Assembly: GCF_015910445.1 (NCBI RefSeq)
Contig: NZ_CP048882.1
Span: 4,836,001 to 4,900,000, forward strand
Length of the DNA: 64,000 bases
From: Streptomyces bathyalis
Lineage (GTDB): Bacteria; Actinomycetota; Actinomycetes; Streptomycetales; Streptomycetaceae
Direction of reading: 5' to 3'
Of the stretch, positions 40,822 to 48,845 are shown in pieces; within the stretch, counting starts at the first letter, position 1; every line of letters begins with the position of its first letter. Made by a program: the position numbers and the translations under genes. The notes under the pieces were generated by a model. It was not told the origin of the DNA. It worked only from the letters and a program-made list of their open reading frames with translations, and made no database searches.

Positions 40822-41231
40822 CACGGCTCCAGAGGGTCGGCAGAGCGGTTTCCTGCGGGAAGCTACCTCCCCGTAGCCCCGGGGTCACGGGCCGCACGGT
40901 GTGATGCCGGACTCTTTTCTAAGCGCTTGCTTTCCACCGTCCGGAGCGTGGAGGGGGCTGCTGTCAACGGTAGGCGTGTGCGGTGGCCGAGCGGGACGGG
41001 AGCTCCCCTGCCTCCCGGCGGGACCCTCGGCTCCCCTCCCTCGGCGGGCCGGCCGCGGCGGCCGAACGCCCGCTGCCCGGCGCACAGTTGAGGAGCCCGC
41101 ACCGGAGGCACGTGCCCGGCGGGCCCGCGCCGGATCCGTCCCCGTCCCCGGCGGCGGCCGGTGCCCCCTGGCGCCCCGGGGTGTACGCAGGACCGGACGG
41201 CGGGCGGAGCCGTACGGCCCGACCGCCGGCT
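40822..41231. other. non-coding gap with an AAGCGCTT palindrome
   Basis: AAGCGCTT at 40921-40928, in the context TTTTCTAAGCGCTTGCTTTCC, stands out as A/T-rich in very GC-rich sequence, about 100 bp before the thiolase start. Similar TAAGCGCTTG words are, as I recall, frequent upstream of Streptomyces fatty-acid degradation genes. The part from 40985 to 41231 has no gene-like frame. Confidence 0.5.
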
Positions 41232-42254
41232 CTAGAGAGCCTCTTCGTGCGCCGCCTCGACCTCTTCCGCCGGAGGCAGCCGGCGCCTGCGGCGGTGCTT
41301 GAGCAGGGCCCACGGGCCGCGGACGGCCGTGACCTCGGTGCCGCCCTCGGCGACCGCCTCCGCCGCCGCCCGTGCCACCGGCAGGATGCTCTCCCGGCGC
41401 GCGGCGTCGGGCCGCTCGTCCTCCGTAGGCCACAGGCCCAGCGACGCGCACAGGGTCGGCAGTATCGCCATCGCCGCGGTCGCGTAACCCTCGGCCGAGG
41501 GGTGGTAGTTGTCCGGGCCGAAGAGCTCGCGGGGGTGCGCCGCGAACTCGGGGCCGAGCAGGTCGCCGAGCGAGACCGTACGGGCGCCCTCCTCGACGAC
41601 GGCGATGGTCTGCGCCGCGGCGAGCTGACGGCTCAGGCGCCGCGCGACCCACCGCAGGGGCTGGCCGACCGGCTCGACGGAGCCCAGGTCGGGGCACGTG
41701 CCGACGACCACCTCGCACCCGGCGGTACGCAGCCGCGCCACCGCGTCCGAGAGGAGCCGCACCGCTCGGGAGGGCGGCATCCGGTGCGTGACGTCGTTGG
41801 CGCCGATCATGATGACGCAGACGTCGGGCGCGTGGTCGAGGTCGTGCTCACTCAGCAGCAGGGTGACCTGGCGCTCCAGGTCGTCGGACTGGGCGCCGGG
41901 CAGGGCCACGTTGCGCAGTTCCACCGGGCGTTCGGCGACGGCCGCGAGCGCGGAAGCGAGCAGCGCGCCCGGCGTCTGGCGGGGGAGGTGCACCCCCTGG
42001 CCGGCCGCCGTGGAATCGCCGAGGAAGGCGAGCCGCACGGCTCGTCCCGGGTGGTGTCCCGCGAGGGCGGCGCCGTAGACACCGTCGGCCTTGGGGGGTT
42101 CGTCGTCCGAGCCGCCGATCTTCCGCTTTGCGAGCTGCGCCTCGGCGAACAGCAGTCCGACGGCGGCGCCTCCGAGCAGGCTGAGGCCACCGCCGCCGTA
42201 TGCGGCCGCGGTCGCAATCCGCCGTGCCACTCTTGCGCTCGCCGCCTTCGACAT
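41232..42254 (-). CDS. SGNH/GDSL hydrolase
   Basis: A 340-aa membrane-anchored esterase or lipase. One N-terminal membrane helix (IATAAAYGGGGLSLLGGAAVGLLFAEAQLA, about 12-41) precedes the hydrolase domain. The four SGNH blocks are visible: FLGDSTAAGQG (block I, catalytic Ser), VALPGAQ (block II Gly), MIGANDVTH (block III Asn) and DNYHPSAEGYATAA (block V, Asp and His). The start is taken at ATG 42254 because GAGAG lies 6 bp upstream; ATG 42260 is the alternative. The substrate could be a lipid or acylated cell-wall component. It is divergent from cystathionine beta-synthase with a 385-bp gap. Confidence 0.88.
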   Translation of the reverse strand: MSKAASARVARRIATAAAYGGGGLSLLGGAAVGLLFAEAQLAKRKIGGSDDEPPKADGVYGAALAGHHPGRAVRLAFLGDSTAAGQGVHLPRQTPGALLASALAAVAERPVELRNVALPGAQSDDLERQVTLLLSEHDLDHAPDVCVIMIGANDVTHRMPPSRAVRLLSDAVARLRTAGCEVVVGTCPDLGSVEPVGQPLRWVARRLSRQLAAAQTIAVVEEGARTVSLGDLLGPEFAAHPRELFGPDNYHPSAEGYATAAMAILPTLCASLGLWPTEDERPDAARRESILPVARAAAEAVAEGGTEVTAVRGPWALLKHRRRRRLPPAEEVEAAHEEAL

Positions 42255-42639
42255 CGGCATCTCTCTGGTCCGCCTCCCGCTGATGGTTCTGGGTGCTGGT
42301 GCTGGTGCTGGTCCTACTGTGCTGCGCGTTCCGTGTGCGTTGTACTGCGTGGACAGTGACGTCTGTGACACCGGAGCCCGCGCCGATCCGTTCCCGCTAC
42401 CGCCGGGCGGTGACCCGTCGAATGGTGCTGGGGTGCATGAAGAGGCACCGTGGTTGGGTAGTCGGTGTGAGCGCTCGGTGCGCGTCCTGTGACGTGCGGG
42501 TTGAGCGCTCCTAACACTGTGTTGCCCCGTGGGGACCGCTCTGCAACCTTCGCAACGGGCCTCCGGTGTGCGCGTGTTGCGCAATATCGTGACGGTAAGG
42601 GCACGCAACGACGCTGCCCACGGACGCGCGGAGACCACG
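42255..42639. other. divergent intergenic region with two GAGCGCTC palindromes
   Basis: No gene is supported here. A GGTGCT microsatellite runs at about 42291-42311. Two perfect 8-bp palindromes GAGCGCTC lie at 42469-42476 and 42503-42510, 34 bp apart, about 130-170 bp before the CBS start; flanks are GT-GAGCGCTC-GG and TT-GAGCGCTC-CT. They could be sites for one regulator of either divergent gene. Confidence 0.5.
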
Positions 42640-44031
42640 TTGCAGTATCACGAGTCCATGATCGACCTTGTCGGCAACACCCCGCTGATCAAGCTGAACA
42701 GTGTCACGGAGGGTATCCGTGCCACGGTTCTGGCGAAGGTCGAATACTTCAATCCCGGCGGTTCTGTGAAGGACCGGATCGCGCTGCGGATGATCGAGGC
42801 GGCGGAGGCGTCCGGCGAACTCCGTCCGGGCGGCACCATCGTCGAGCCCACCTCCGGCAACACCGGTGTCGGACTCGCCATCGTCGCTCAGCAGAAGGGC
42901 TACCGCTGTCTCTTCGTCTGCCCCGACAAGGTGTCGACGGACAAGATCAATGTGCTGCGGGCGTACGGCGCCGAGGTGGTCGTCTGCCCGACGGCCGTCG
43001 ACCCGGACCACCCCGACTCGTACTACAACGTCTCGGACCGGCTCGTGCGCGAGACCCCGGACGCGTGGAAGCCCGACCAGTACAGCAACCCCAACAACCC
43101 GCGCTCTCACTACGAGACGACGGGCCCCGAGCTGTGGGAGCAGACGGAAGGGCGGATCACCCACTTCGTCGCGGGCGTCGGCACCGGCGGCACCATCTCC
43201 GGAACGGGCCGCTATCTCAAGGACGTCAGCGAGGGCCGGGTCCGGATCGTCGGTGCCGACCCGGAGGGTTCCGTCTACAGCGGCGGATCCGGCCGCCCGT
43301 ACCTGGTCGAGGGCGTCGGCGAGGACTTCTGGCCCGACTGCTACGACCGCGGTGTGGCGGACGAGATCGTTCCCGTGTCCGACAAGGACTCCTTCCAGAT
43401 GACCCGTCGCCTGGCCAAGGAGGAGGGCCTGCTGGTGGGCGGCTCCTGCGGCATGGCCGTCGTGGGCGCGCTGGAGGTCGCGAAGAAGCTCGGACCGGAC
43501 GACGTGGTCGTGGTGCTGCTGCCGGACGGCGGCCGTGGCTACCTCAGCAAGATCTTCAACGACGAGTGGATGAACGACTACGGCTTCCTGGAGGAGGGCG
43601 AGGCCACCGACGTGCGCGTCGGTGACGTGCTCCGTCACAAGGAGGGCCCGATCCCCTCGCTCGTGCACATGCACCCCGAGGAGACGGTCGGCGAGGCCAT
43701 CGAGGTGCTGCGCGAGTACGGCGTCTCGCAGATGCCGGTGGTCAAGCCGGGGGCCGGGCACCCGGACGTGATGGCCGCGGAGGTCGTCGGCTCCGTCGTC
43801 GAACGGGACCTGCTGGACGCGCTGTTCGCGCAGCGTGCCTCGCTGGGCGACCGCCTGGAGAAGCACATGAGCGAGCCGCTGCCGCACGTCGGCTCCGGCG
43901 AGTCGGTGGGGGACCTGATGCCGGTCCTCGAAGGCGCCGACGCCGCCGTGGTGTTGGCGGAGGGCAAGCCGGTCGGTGTGGTCAGCCGGCAGGACCTGCT
44001 GGCCTATCTGGCGGGGGGCACGAAGAAGTGA
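42640..44031 (+). CDS. cbs: cystathionine beta-synthase
   Basis: A 463-aa PLP enzyme that condenses serine with homocysteine to cystathionine (reverse transsulfuration). The PLP Lys is in NPGGSVKDRIALRM near residue 43, the phosphate loop GVGTGGTISGTGRYL near 182, and PTSGNTGVGLAIVA near 69 holds the substrate loop. Residues 335-463 are a pair of CBS domains (PIPSLVHMHPEETVGEAIEVLREYGVSQMPVV and MPVLEGADAAVVLAEGKPVGVVSRQDLLAYL) that may bind an adenosyl ligand. Start is TTG at 42640 (LQYHESMIDLVGNTPLIKL), the family N-terminus, with GGAG six bases before it. It is divergent from the SGNH hydrolase. Confidence 0.93.
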   Translation: MQYHESMIDLVGNTPLIKLNSVTEGIRATVLAKVEYFNPGGSVKDRIALRMIEAAEASGELRPGGTIVEPTSGNTGVGLAIVAQQKGYRCLFVCPDKVSTDKINVLRAYGAEVVVCPTAVDPDHPDSYYNVSDRLVRETPDAWKPDQYSNPNNPRSHYETTGPELWEQTEGRITHFVAGVGTGGTISGTGRYLKDVSEGRVRIVGADPEGSVYSGGSGRPYLVEGVGEDFWPDCYDRGVADEIVPVSDKDSFQMTRRLAKEEGLLVGGSCGMAVVGALEVAKKLGPDDVVVVLLPDGGRGYLSKIFNDEWMNDYGFLEEGEATDVRVGDVLRHKEGPIPSLVHMHPEETVGEAIEVLREYGVSQMPVVKPGAGHPDVMAAEVVGSVVERDLLDALFAQRASLGDRLEKHMSEPLPHVGSGESVGDLMPVLEGADAAVVLAEGKPVGVVSRQDLLAYLAGGTKK

Positions 44032-44308
44032 GGCCGGCGGGGCCGTGAACACCCGGAAGTCCCCGCGGTGGCCCTGGCGTCCGGGCGGCCGCGAAGTGGC
44101 GAGAGAGTGTCACGGCCCCGAAACGTGCGGTTGACAGACGGTCGGCACAGTGGTCTGTGTCGGCGTCGAGGAACTCCGGAGCGGCTCCCGGACCCGGACG
44201 CCGGGACGCGACCGGTCCTGACCGGCGTGTATCCCCGCGGGGGGCTGCCGTTCGTCCCGCCCCGGTGTCCGCACCGGGGTGCGGCGGCCCCCCGCTGCAG
44301 GACCCCGC
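44032..44308. other. non-coding stretch after cbs
   Basis: No protein-like frame is convincing. TTGACA at 44132-44137 resembles a -35 hexamer but no -10 follows at a normal distance. GTCGGCACAG at about 44142-44151 matches the unit of the tandem repeat further right. Confidence 0.4.
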
Positions 44309-44362
44309 TTCGTCGGCACAGCCCTCGTCGGCACGGCCCCTGTCGGCAAAGCCCTCGTGGGC
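44309..44362. repeat. 15-bp tandem repeat, about 3.6 copies
   Basis: Units GTCGGCACAGCCCTC (44309-44323), GTCGGCACGGCCCCT (44324-44338) and GTCGGCAAAGCCCTC (44339-44353) are followed by a partial GTGGGCGTC. It lies in the non-coding gap between cbs and the small membrane protein. Confidence 0.75.
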
Positions 44363-44435
44363 GTCTCCGCCCGGGCCCCGGCTCCCGGCTGCCGCCCGTG
44401 CGGGCGGCAGTGGCGGCGGCCCCGGTGCCGGCCGC

Positions 44436-44870
44436 TCAGTCCCAGTCGCTCTCCTGCCGGCGCTCCTCCTTGGCCCGCCGGAAGGGATTCCAGTTCCCCT
44501 GCACCGCGTTGACGCCGACGATGCCGGCCCAGCACACCAGCAGGCCCGCCAGCCCCGTGTTGACGGCGGCGATGGCCGAGAGCGGCACGGCGAGCACCAG
44601 CGAGGCGACCGCCAGGAGCCGCGCACCCATGCCTTCCGGATACGACGGCGAACCGCCGCCCGTCTGCGCCCGGGCGCCCCCGCGGGCCACGACCATCTGC
44701 TGCTCCGCCATCCGGCGGCGCATCCGCTTGTCCACGACCGTCTCAAGCCGGTGGTCGAGCTTTTCCAGGAAGGAGGCGATGAGTTCGTCCTCGTACTCCT
44801 TGCCCAGCTCCCTGCGGGTCTGAAGGGTCGCGTCGAGTTCGCGCGTGAGCTCGGGGTCGCGGGTGTCCAT
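44436..44870 (-). CDS. small membrane protein with coiled-coil lead
   Basis: A 144-aa protein from ATG 44870. The first half is charged and helical (DPELTRELDATLQTRRELGKEYEDELIASFLEKLDHRLETVVDKRMRRRMAEQ), suitable for a coiled coil; the second half has two helices (LLAVASLVLAVPLSAIAAVN, LAGLLVCWAGIVGVNAVQG) and a charged tail. This matches a Streptomyces family of integral membrane proteins of unknown function. It is downstream of the NCS1 permease on the same strand with a 10-bp gap, but a shared role is not evident. Confidence 0.72.
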   Translation of the reverse strand: MDTRDPELTRELDATLQTRRELGKEYEDELIASFLEKLDHRLETVVDKRMRRRMAEQQMVVARGGARAQTGGGSPSYPEGMGARLLAVASLVLAVPLSAIAAVNTGLAGLLVCWAGIVGVNAVQGNWNPFRRAKEERRQESDWD

Positions 44871-44880
44871 GTCTGGCACG

Positions 44881-46377
44881 CTACGCGCGCGGGCCGTCCC
44901 CGGCAGTGGTGCCAGCCCCCGTATCCGCGGTCGGCCTGCCCCCACCTCCGCCTGCGCCGGCGGCGGTTTCCGCGTCGTCCGGTCCGAGGATCGTGCGGTC
45001 CGGGATGTGGGAGGTGTCGTGCCGTGCGAGCAGCCAGTAGAGGACCGCGGGCACGGCCAGCCCGACGATCCAGGAGATGTCGGCGCCGCCCAGCGGGCCC
45101 ACGAAGGGGCCGGTGTAGAAGTGCGTTGCCAGGAACGGGAATTGGGCGAGCAGGCCGATGACGTAGACGCTCAGGGCCCGCCACCGCCAGGCACCGTAGC
45201 GGCCCGCCGGGTCGCTGAACGCCGGCAGGTCGTACCGCTCCTTCGCGATCAGGTAGTAGTCGACGAGGTTGATCGCGGACCAGGGCGTGAAGGCGGTCAG
45301 CAGGAAGAGCAGGAAGTCCTTGAACGAGGTGAGGAAGCTGTCCTTGCCGAGAAGGGCGAGCGCCGTTCCGGCGACCATGATCCCGCCGATGTAGGCGGCG
45401 CGTGCCCGCTGCGAGAGCACCGCCTGGCCACGGAAGCCGCTCACGCTGGTGACCAGCGACATGAAACCCCCGTAGGTGTTCAGGACGTTGATCGTCAGCT
45501 TGCCGAGCGCGATCACGAAGTAGAGACCCGAGGCGATGATTCCGGCCCCGCCCAGGCCGACGATGTACTCGACCTCGTGGCCGGTGAAGCTGCCCCCCGC
45601 GGCGGCCGCGGCGAGCGCCCCGAAGGTCATCGACCACTGCGAGCCGATCCCGGTGCCGGCGAGGGTCCACCAGAACGTGGCACGCGCGGACGTCGAACGC
45701 GGCAGGTAGCGCGAGTAGTCGGCGACGTAGGGCCCGTACGCGAGTTGCCAGGAGGCGGCGAGCGCAACTGCCAGCAGGAAGACGGGGAGTTCGAAGGCGC
45801 GGTCGGCGAGCAGGCCGCCCAGGCCGGCGCGTTGCAGGAGCCGGAAGCCGAGGTAGACGAAGGCGAGCGCGCAGATCAGCGAGGCGAGTCGGCCCAGGGT
45901 GTGGATGAGGCGGTAGCCGACGGCCGCGCCGATCCCGGTGACGAGGGCGAAGAGGATGATGCCGGCCGTCTCGCCGAGCCCCGTGAGTTCGCCGACCGCC
46001 TGCCCGGCCAGCACGCTGCCGCTCGCGAAGAAGCCGACGTACATCACGATGACCAGCGCCAGCGGCACGATCGCGCCCCGCACCCCGAACTGCGCCCGGG
46101 AGGAGATCATTTGGGGCAGGCCCAGCCTCGGCCCCTGGGCGGAGTGCAGGGCCATCACCGCGCCGCCCAGCACGTTCCCGAGGGCGAGCCCGGTCACCGC
46201 CCAGAGCGGGCCCGCGCCGAAGACGACCGCGAGCGCACCCGTGATGACGGCGGTGATCTGGAGGTTCGCGCCCAGCCACAGCGTGAACTGGCTGAAGGCG
46301 CTGCCGTGCCGTTCGCCGTCCGGTACGACGTCGATCGAGCGGCGTTCCACGAGGGACTCCGCGCGGGGTGTGGGCAT
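44881..46377 (-). CDS. NCS1-family nucleobase/cytosine permease
   Basis: A 498-aa cation-coupled symporter with twelve helices. The N-terminus ERRSIDVVPDGERHGSAFSQFTLWLGANLQ is typical of the NCS1 family. Other marks are GLPQMISSRAQFGVRGAIVPL, SWQLAYGPYVADYSRYLP in the substrate region and TPWSAINLVDYYLIAKERYDLPAF. The substrate is likely cytosine, a purine, allantoin or a related compound. The Gly-rich C-terminal tail is variable. The gene is 117 bp after the osmolyte-binding protein gene on the same strand and could be part of the same transcript, though the substrates differ. Confidence 0.9.
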   Translation of the reverse strand: MPTPRAESLVERRSIDVVPDGERHGSAFSQFTLWLGANLQITAVITGALAVVFGAGPLWAVTGLALGNVLGGAVMALHSAQGPRLGLPQMISSRAQFGVRGAIVPLALVIVMYVGFFASGSVLAGQAVGELTGLGETAGIILFALVTGIGAAVGYRLIHTLGRLASLICALAFVYLGFRLLQRAGLGGLLADRAFELPVFLLAVALAASWQLAYGPYVADYSRYLPRSTSARATFWWTLAGTGIGSQWSMTFGALAAAAAGGSFTGHEVEYIVGLGGAGIIASGLYFVIALGKLTINVLNTYGGFMSLVTSVSGFRGQAVLSQRARAAYIGGIMVAGTALALLGKDSFLTSFKDFLLFLLTAFTPWSAINLVDYYLIAKERYDLPAFSDPAGRYGAWRWRALSVYVIGLLAQFPFLATHFYTGPFVGPLGGADISWIVGLAVPAVLYWLLARHDTSHIPDRTILGPDDAETAAGAGGGGGRPTADTGAGTTAGDGPRA

Positions 46378-46494
46378 CGTGCTCGTCCTGCCTCTCTTGT
46401 TCCGTTCCGTTCCGTTCGGCGGACCTTCGGACCTCCTGGCCTTCGGGCTCTCGGGTCTTCGGACCCGACTCAGGACGGCGCCGCGGGGCCGGCG

Positions 46495-47448
46495 TCACTC
46501 CCTGGTGAGGTGATGCTCGGCGGCCCAGTCCGCGGCGACGTCGTCGGGGTCCTTGCGCTCCACGTCGACGAGCCTGTTGAGCTTGCTCAGTTCAGCGGTC
46601 GTCAGCACGGCCCCGAGCCGGGCCAGCGCCTTGCGCACGGGAGCGTCGGCCACGGCGCTGCGCACCACCGGGACGATGTGCTGCGCGGGCACCATGTGCC
46701 GGGGGTCTTCGAGCACCACCCAGTCGTTCCTGCTGATGTCGGCGTCGGTGCTGAAGAGGTTGGCGATGTCGACGTCGCCCTTCTTCAGAGCTCCCTTGAC
46801 CAGGGGTCCCGACGCGTCCAGCGCCTTGAACTCCTTGAAGGTGACGTCGTACCGCTCACGGAAGCCGACGAGGCCGACGACCCTGGTCTTGTCCTCGGCC
46901 GGACCGCCGAAGACCAGGTCGCCGTCGGTCTTCTTCAGGTCGGCGTAGCTCTTGAGGCCGTGCTTGCGGGCGGTCTCCCGCGTGACGACGAAGACGTCCT
47001 TGTCCTCGGCCGCCGCGTACGGCAGCACCTCCAGCGAGGCCGGGAGTTCGGCCGCGAGGGCGTTCTGAAGCTCCCCGGCCTCGGTCTCCTCGGCCTTCTT
47101 CTCGAAGTGGAGCAGCAGATTGCCCTGGTACTCGGGCAGCAGATCGATGTCTCCGCCCTCGATGGCGGGAACGACGACTTCGCGGGAGCCGAGGCTGGGC
47201 TTCACGGTGGCCTTCACGCCGCTGCCGCGCAGGGCCTCGGCGTAGAGGTATCCGAGTATCTGGTTCTCGGTGAAGTTGGCGGTGCCGACCACGAGTCCGG
47301 CTCCGCTGTCCGCGGATCCGGAGCCGTCCGTGCGCTTGCCCTTGAGCGAGGTGATGCCGCTGGAACAGGCCGCGAGGGCGGGAGCCGCGGCCGCGGCGGC
47401 GAGCCCCGTGAGAACGGCCCGGCGGCGCGGGCGGTAATTGCTGGGCAT
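46495..47448 (-). CDS. OpuBC/ProX-type osmolyte-binding lipoprotein
   Basis: A 317-aa binding protein of a quaternary-amine ABC transporter. The signal peptide has RPRRRAVLTGL, twin-arginine-like, and lipobox ALAAC with Cys 28. The mature part begins near LVVGTANFTENQILGYLYAEALRGSGVKA, the OpuAC/OsmF family opening, and holds PEYQGNLLLHF and ADLKKTDGDLVFGGPAED. Ligands of this family are glycine betaine, choline, carnitine or ectoine-like compounds. ATG 47448 follows CGGAGAAGCC. It is the last of four genes ordered ATPase, permease, permease, binding protein, 20 bp after the second permease. Confidence 0.9.
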   Translation of the reverse strand: MPSNYRPRRRAVLTGLAAAAAAPALAACSSGITSLKGKRTDGSGSADSGAGLVVGTANFTENQILGYLYAEALRGSGVKATVKPSLGSREVVVPAIEGGDIDLLPEYQGNLLLHFEKKAEETEAGELQNALAAELPASLEVLPYAAAEDKDVFVVTRETARKHGLKSYADLKKTDGDLVFGGPAEDKTRVVGLVGFRERYDVTFKEFKALDASGPLVKGALKKGDVDIANLFSTDADISRNDWVVLEDPRHMVPAQHIVPVVRSAVADAPVRKALARLGAVLTTAELSKLNRLVDVERKDPDDVAADWAAEHHLTRE

Positions 47449-47468
47449 GGCTTCTCCGTAGCGTCGTG

Positions 47469-48140
47469 TCAGCGTGCGTCGGCGGGCCGGTTGCGGAAGA
47501 GGGAGCGCTGCAGACCGGCCATCGCCAGGTCGAGCAGGACGGCGACCAGGGCGACGAGGACCGCCCCGCCGAGGACCTGGACGAGGTCGCGCTGGGCGAG
47601 CCCGTCGAAGATGTAGCGGCCGAGTCCGCCGAAGCTGACGTACGCGGCGATGGTCGCCGTGGAGACGACCTGGATCATGGCCAGCCGGAGTCCGGTCATC
47701 ACCAGGGGGAGCGCGAGGGGGAGTTCGACCTTGAACAGCACCTGTGGGCCCGTCATGCCGACGCCTCGAGCGGCGTCGGTGACGTCCGGGTCGACGGCCG
47801 TCATGCCCGCGTAGGTGTTGGTGACGATGACGGGGACTGCGAGGGCGATCAGCGCCACATAGACGGGCCACATGCTCAGCCCGCCCGCGAGAAAGACCAG
47901 GGTGACCAGACCGACCGTGGGCAGGGCGCGACCGAAGCCCGCCAGGTTGATGGCGAGGAACGCGAAGCGCCGCGTGTGCCCGATGAGGAGGCCGAGGGGG
48001 AGGGCGAGTGCGGCACCGGCGAGGGTCGCCAGCAGGGAGTACTCGAGGTGTTCGAGCAGCCGCACGGCGATGCCTTCGGGGCCCTGCCACTGGGCGGGAC
48101 CGGTCAGCCACCGCGCGAGGTCGGCGAGGAGCTGAAGCAT
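47469..48140 (-). CDS. OpuB/ProW-type ABC permease 2
   Basis: A 223-aa permease with about five helices. Key segments are LLEHLEYSLLATLAGAALALPLGLLIGHTRR, GRALPTVGLVTLVFLAGGL and an EAA-type loop DAARGVGMTGPQVLFKVELPLALPLVM (about 118-144). STATIAAYVSFGGLGRYIFDGLAQRD is also typical of choline/betaine permeases. It would pair with the upstream permease to form the channel. The stop is 20 bp before the binding protein gene. Confidence 0.9.
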   Translation of the reverse strand: MLQLLADLARWLTGPAQWQGPEGIAVRLLEHLEYSLLATLAGAALALPLGLLIGHTRRFAFLAINLAGFGRALPTVGLVTLVFLAGGLSMWPVYVALIALAVPVIVTNTYAGMTAVDPDVTDAARGVGMTGPQVLFKVELPLALPLVMTGLRLAMIQVVSTATIAAYVSFGGLGRYIFDGLAQRDLVQVLGGAVLVALVAVLLDLAMAGLQRSLFRNRPADAR

Positions 48141-48143
48141 GGA

Positions 48144-48845
48144 TCAAACCTCCTCGGGCTTCGTGCGGGGGACCGCGCCGGTCCTCTTCGTGCGGGCGGC
48201 CGTGGTGCGGTGCCGGGTCCACGGCGTGCACAGGTACTGAACGGTGACGAGGAGGCCGTCCGCGAGCACCGCGAGCAGCAGGGTCAGCAGCACACCGGCG
48301 ATCACTGGGGTGGTGTAGCTGCGCTGGAAGCCGTCCGTGAAGAGCTGGCCGAGTCCGCCGTAGCCGATGTAACTCGCCACGCTCACCAGGGAGATGGTCA
48401 TGACGGTGGCCACCCGCACGCCCGCCATGATCACCGGAAGGGCCAGCGGCAGTTCCACGGTGAGCAGGGTCCGCAGCGGCCGTGAGCCCATGGCGAGGGA
48501 CGCCTCGCGGGCGTCGGCGGGGACGCTGTCCAGGCCCTCGACGGTGTTACGGATCAGCACGACCAGGGTGTAGATGGTCAGGCCGGTGATCGCGGTGCTG
48601 CGGGTGAGGCCCGTGACGGGCAGCAGAAGGACGAAGAAGGCCAGCGAGGGGATGGTGAACAGGACGTTGGAGACTCCGAGGATCACTCCGCGGAGCATCC
48701 TCACCCGGTGGGCCACGACCGCCAGGGGCAGCGCGATCACCAGTCCGCACAGCACCGCGGGTACGGCTATGGACAGGTGGTCGAGGGTGAGCACCGTCAT
48801 GTCGCCGATGTGATCGGGGAACCAGCCCCAGTCCACGGCCGTCAC
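48144..48845 (-). CDS. OpuB/ProW-type ABC permease 1
   Basis: A 233-aa permease starting at GTG 48845, overlapping the ATPase stop by ATGA-type bases, so the two are translationally coupled. It contains LDHLSIAVPAVLCGLVIALPLAVVAHR, NVLFTIPSLAFFVLLLPVTGL, and an EAA loop DAREASLAMGSRPLRTLLTVELPLALPVIM (about 116-145). The C-terminal 25 residues are a basic tail (RTTAARTKRTGAVPRTK). The paralogue at 47469 completes the pair. Confidence 0.9.
   Translation of the reverse strand: MTAVDWGWFPDHIGDMTVLTLDHLSIAVPAVLCGLVIALPLAVVAHRVRMLRGVILGVSNVLFTIPSLAFFVLLLPVTGLTRSTAITGLTIYTLVVLIRNTVEGLDSVPADAREASLAMGSRPLRTLLTVELPLALPVIMAGVRVATVMTISLVSVASYIGYGGLGQLFTDGFQRSYTTPVIAGVLLTLLLAVLADGLLVTVQYLCTPWTRHRTTAARTKRTGAVPRTKPEEV

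Noticed and set aside
40983..41060. tRNA-Ser-like D-arm (TGGCCGAGCGG)
   Set aside because: No T-arm, acceptor stem or anticodon loop of a tRNA follows; it is a chance match in GC-rich sequence.
44132..44160. promoter TTGACA after cbs
   Set aside because: No -10 at 16-18 bp and no gene downstream on that strand.
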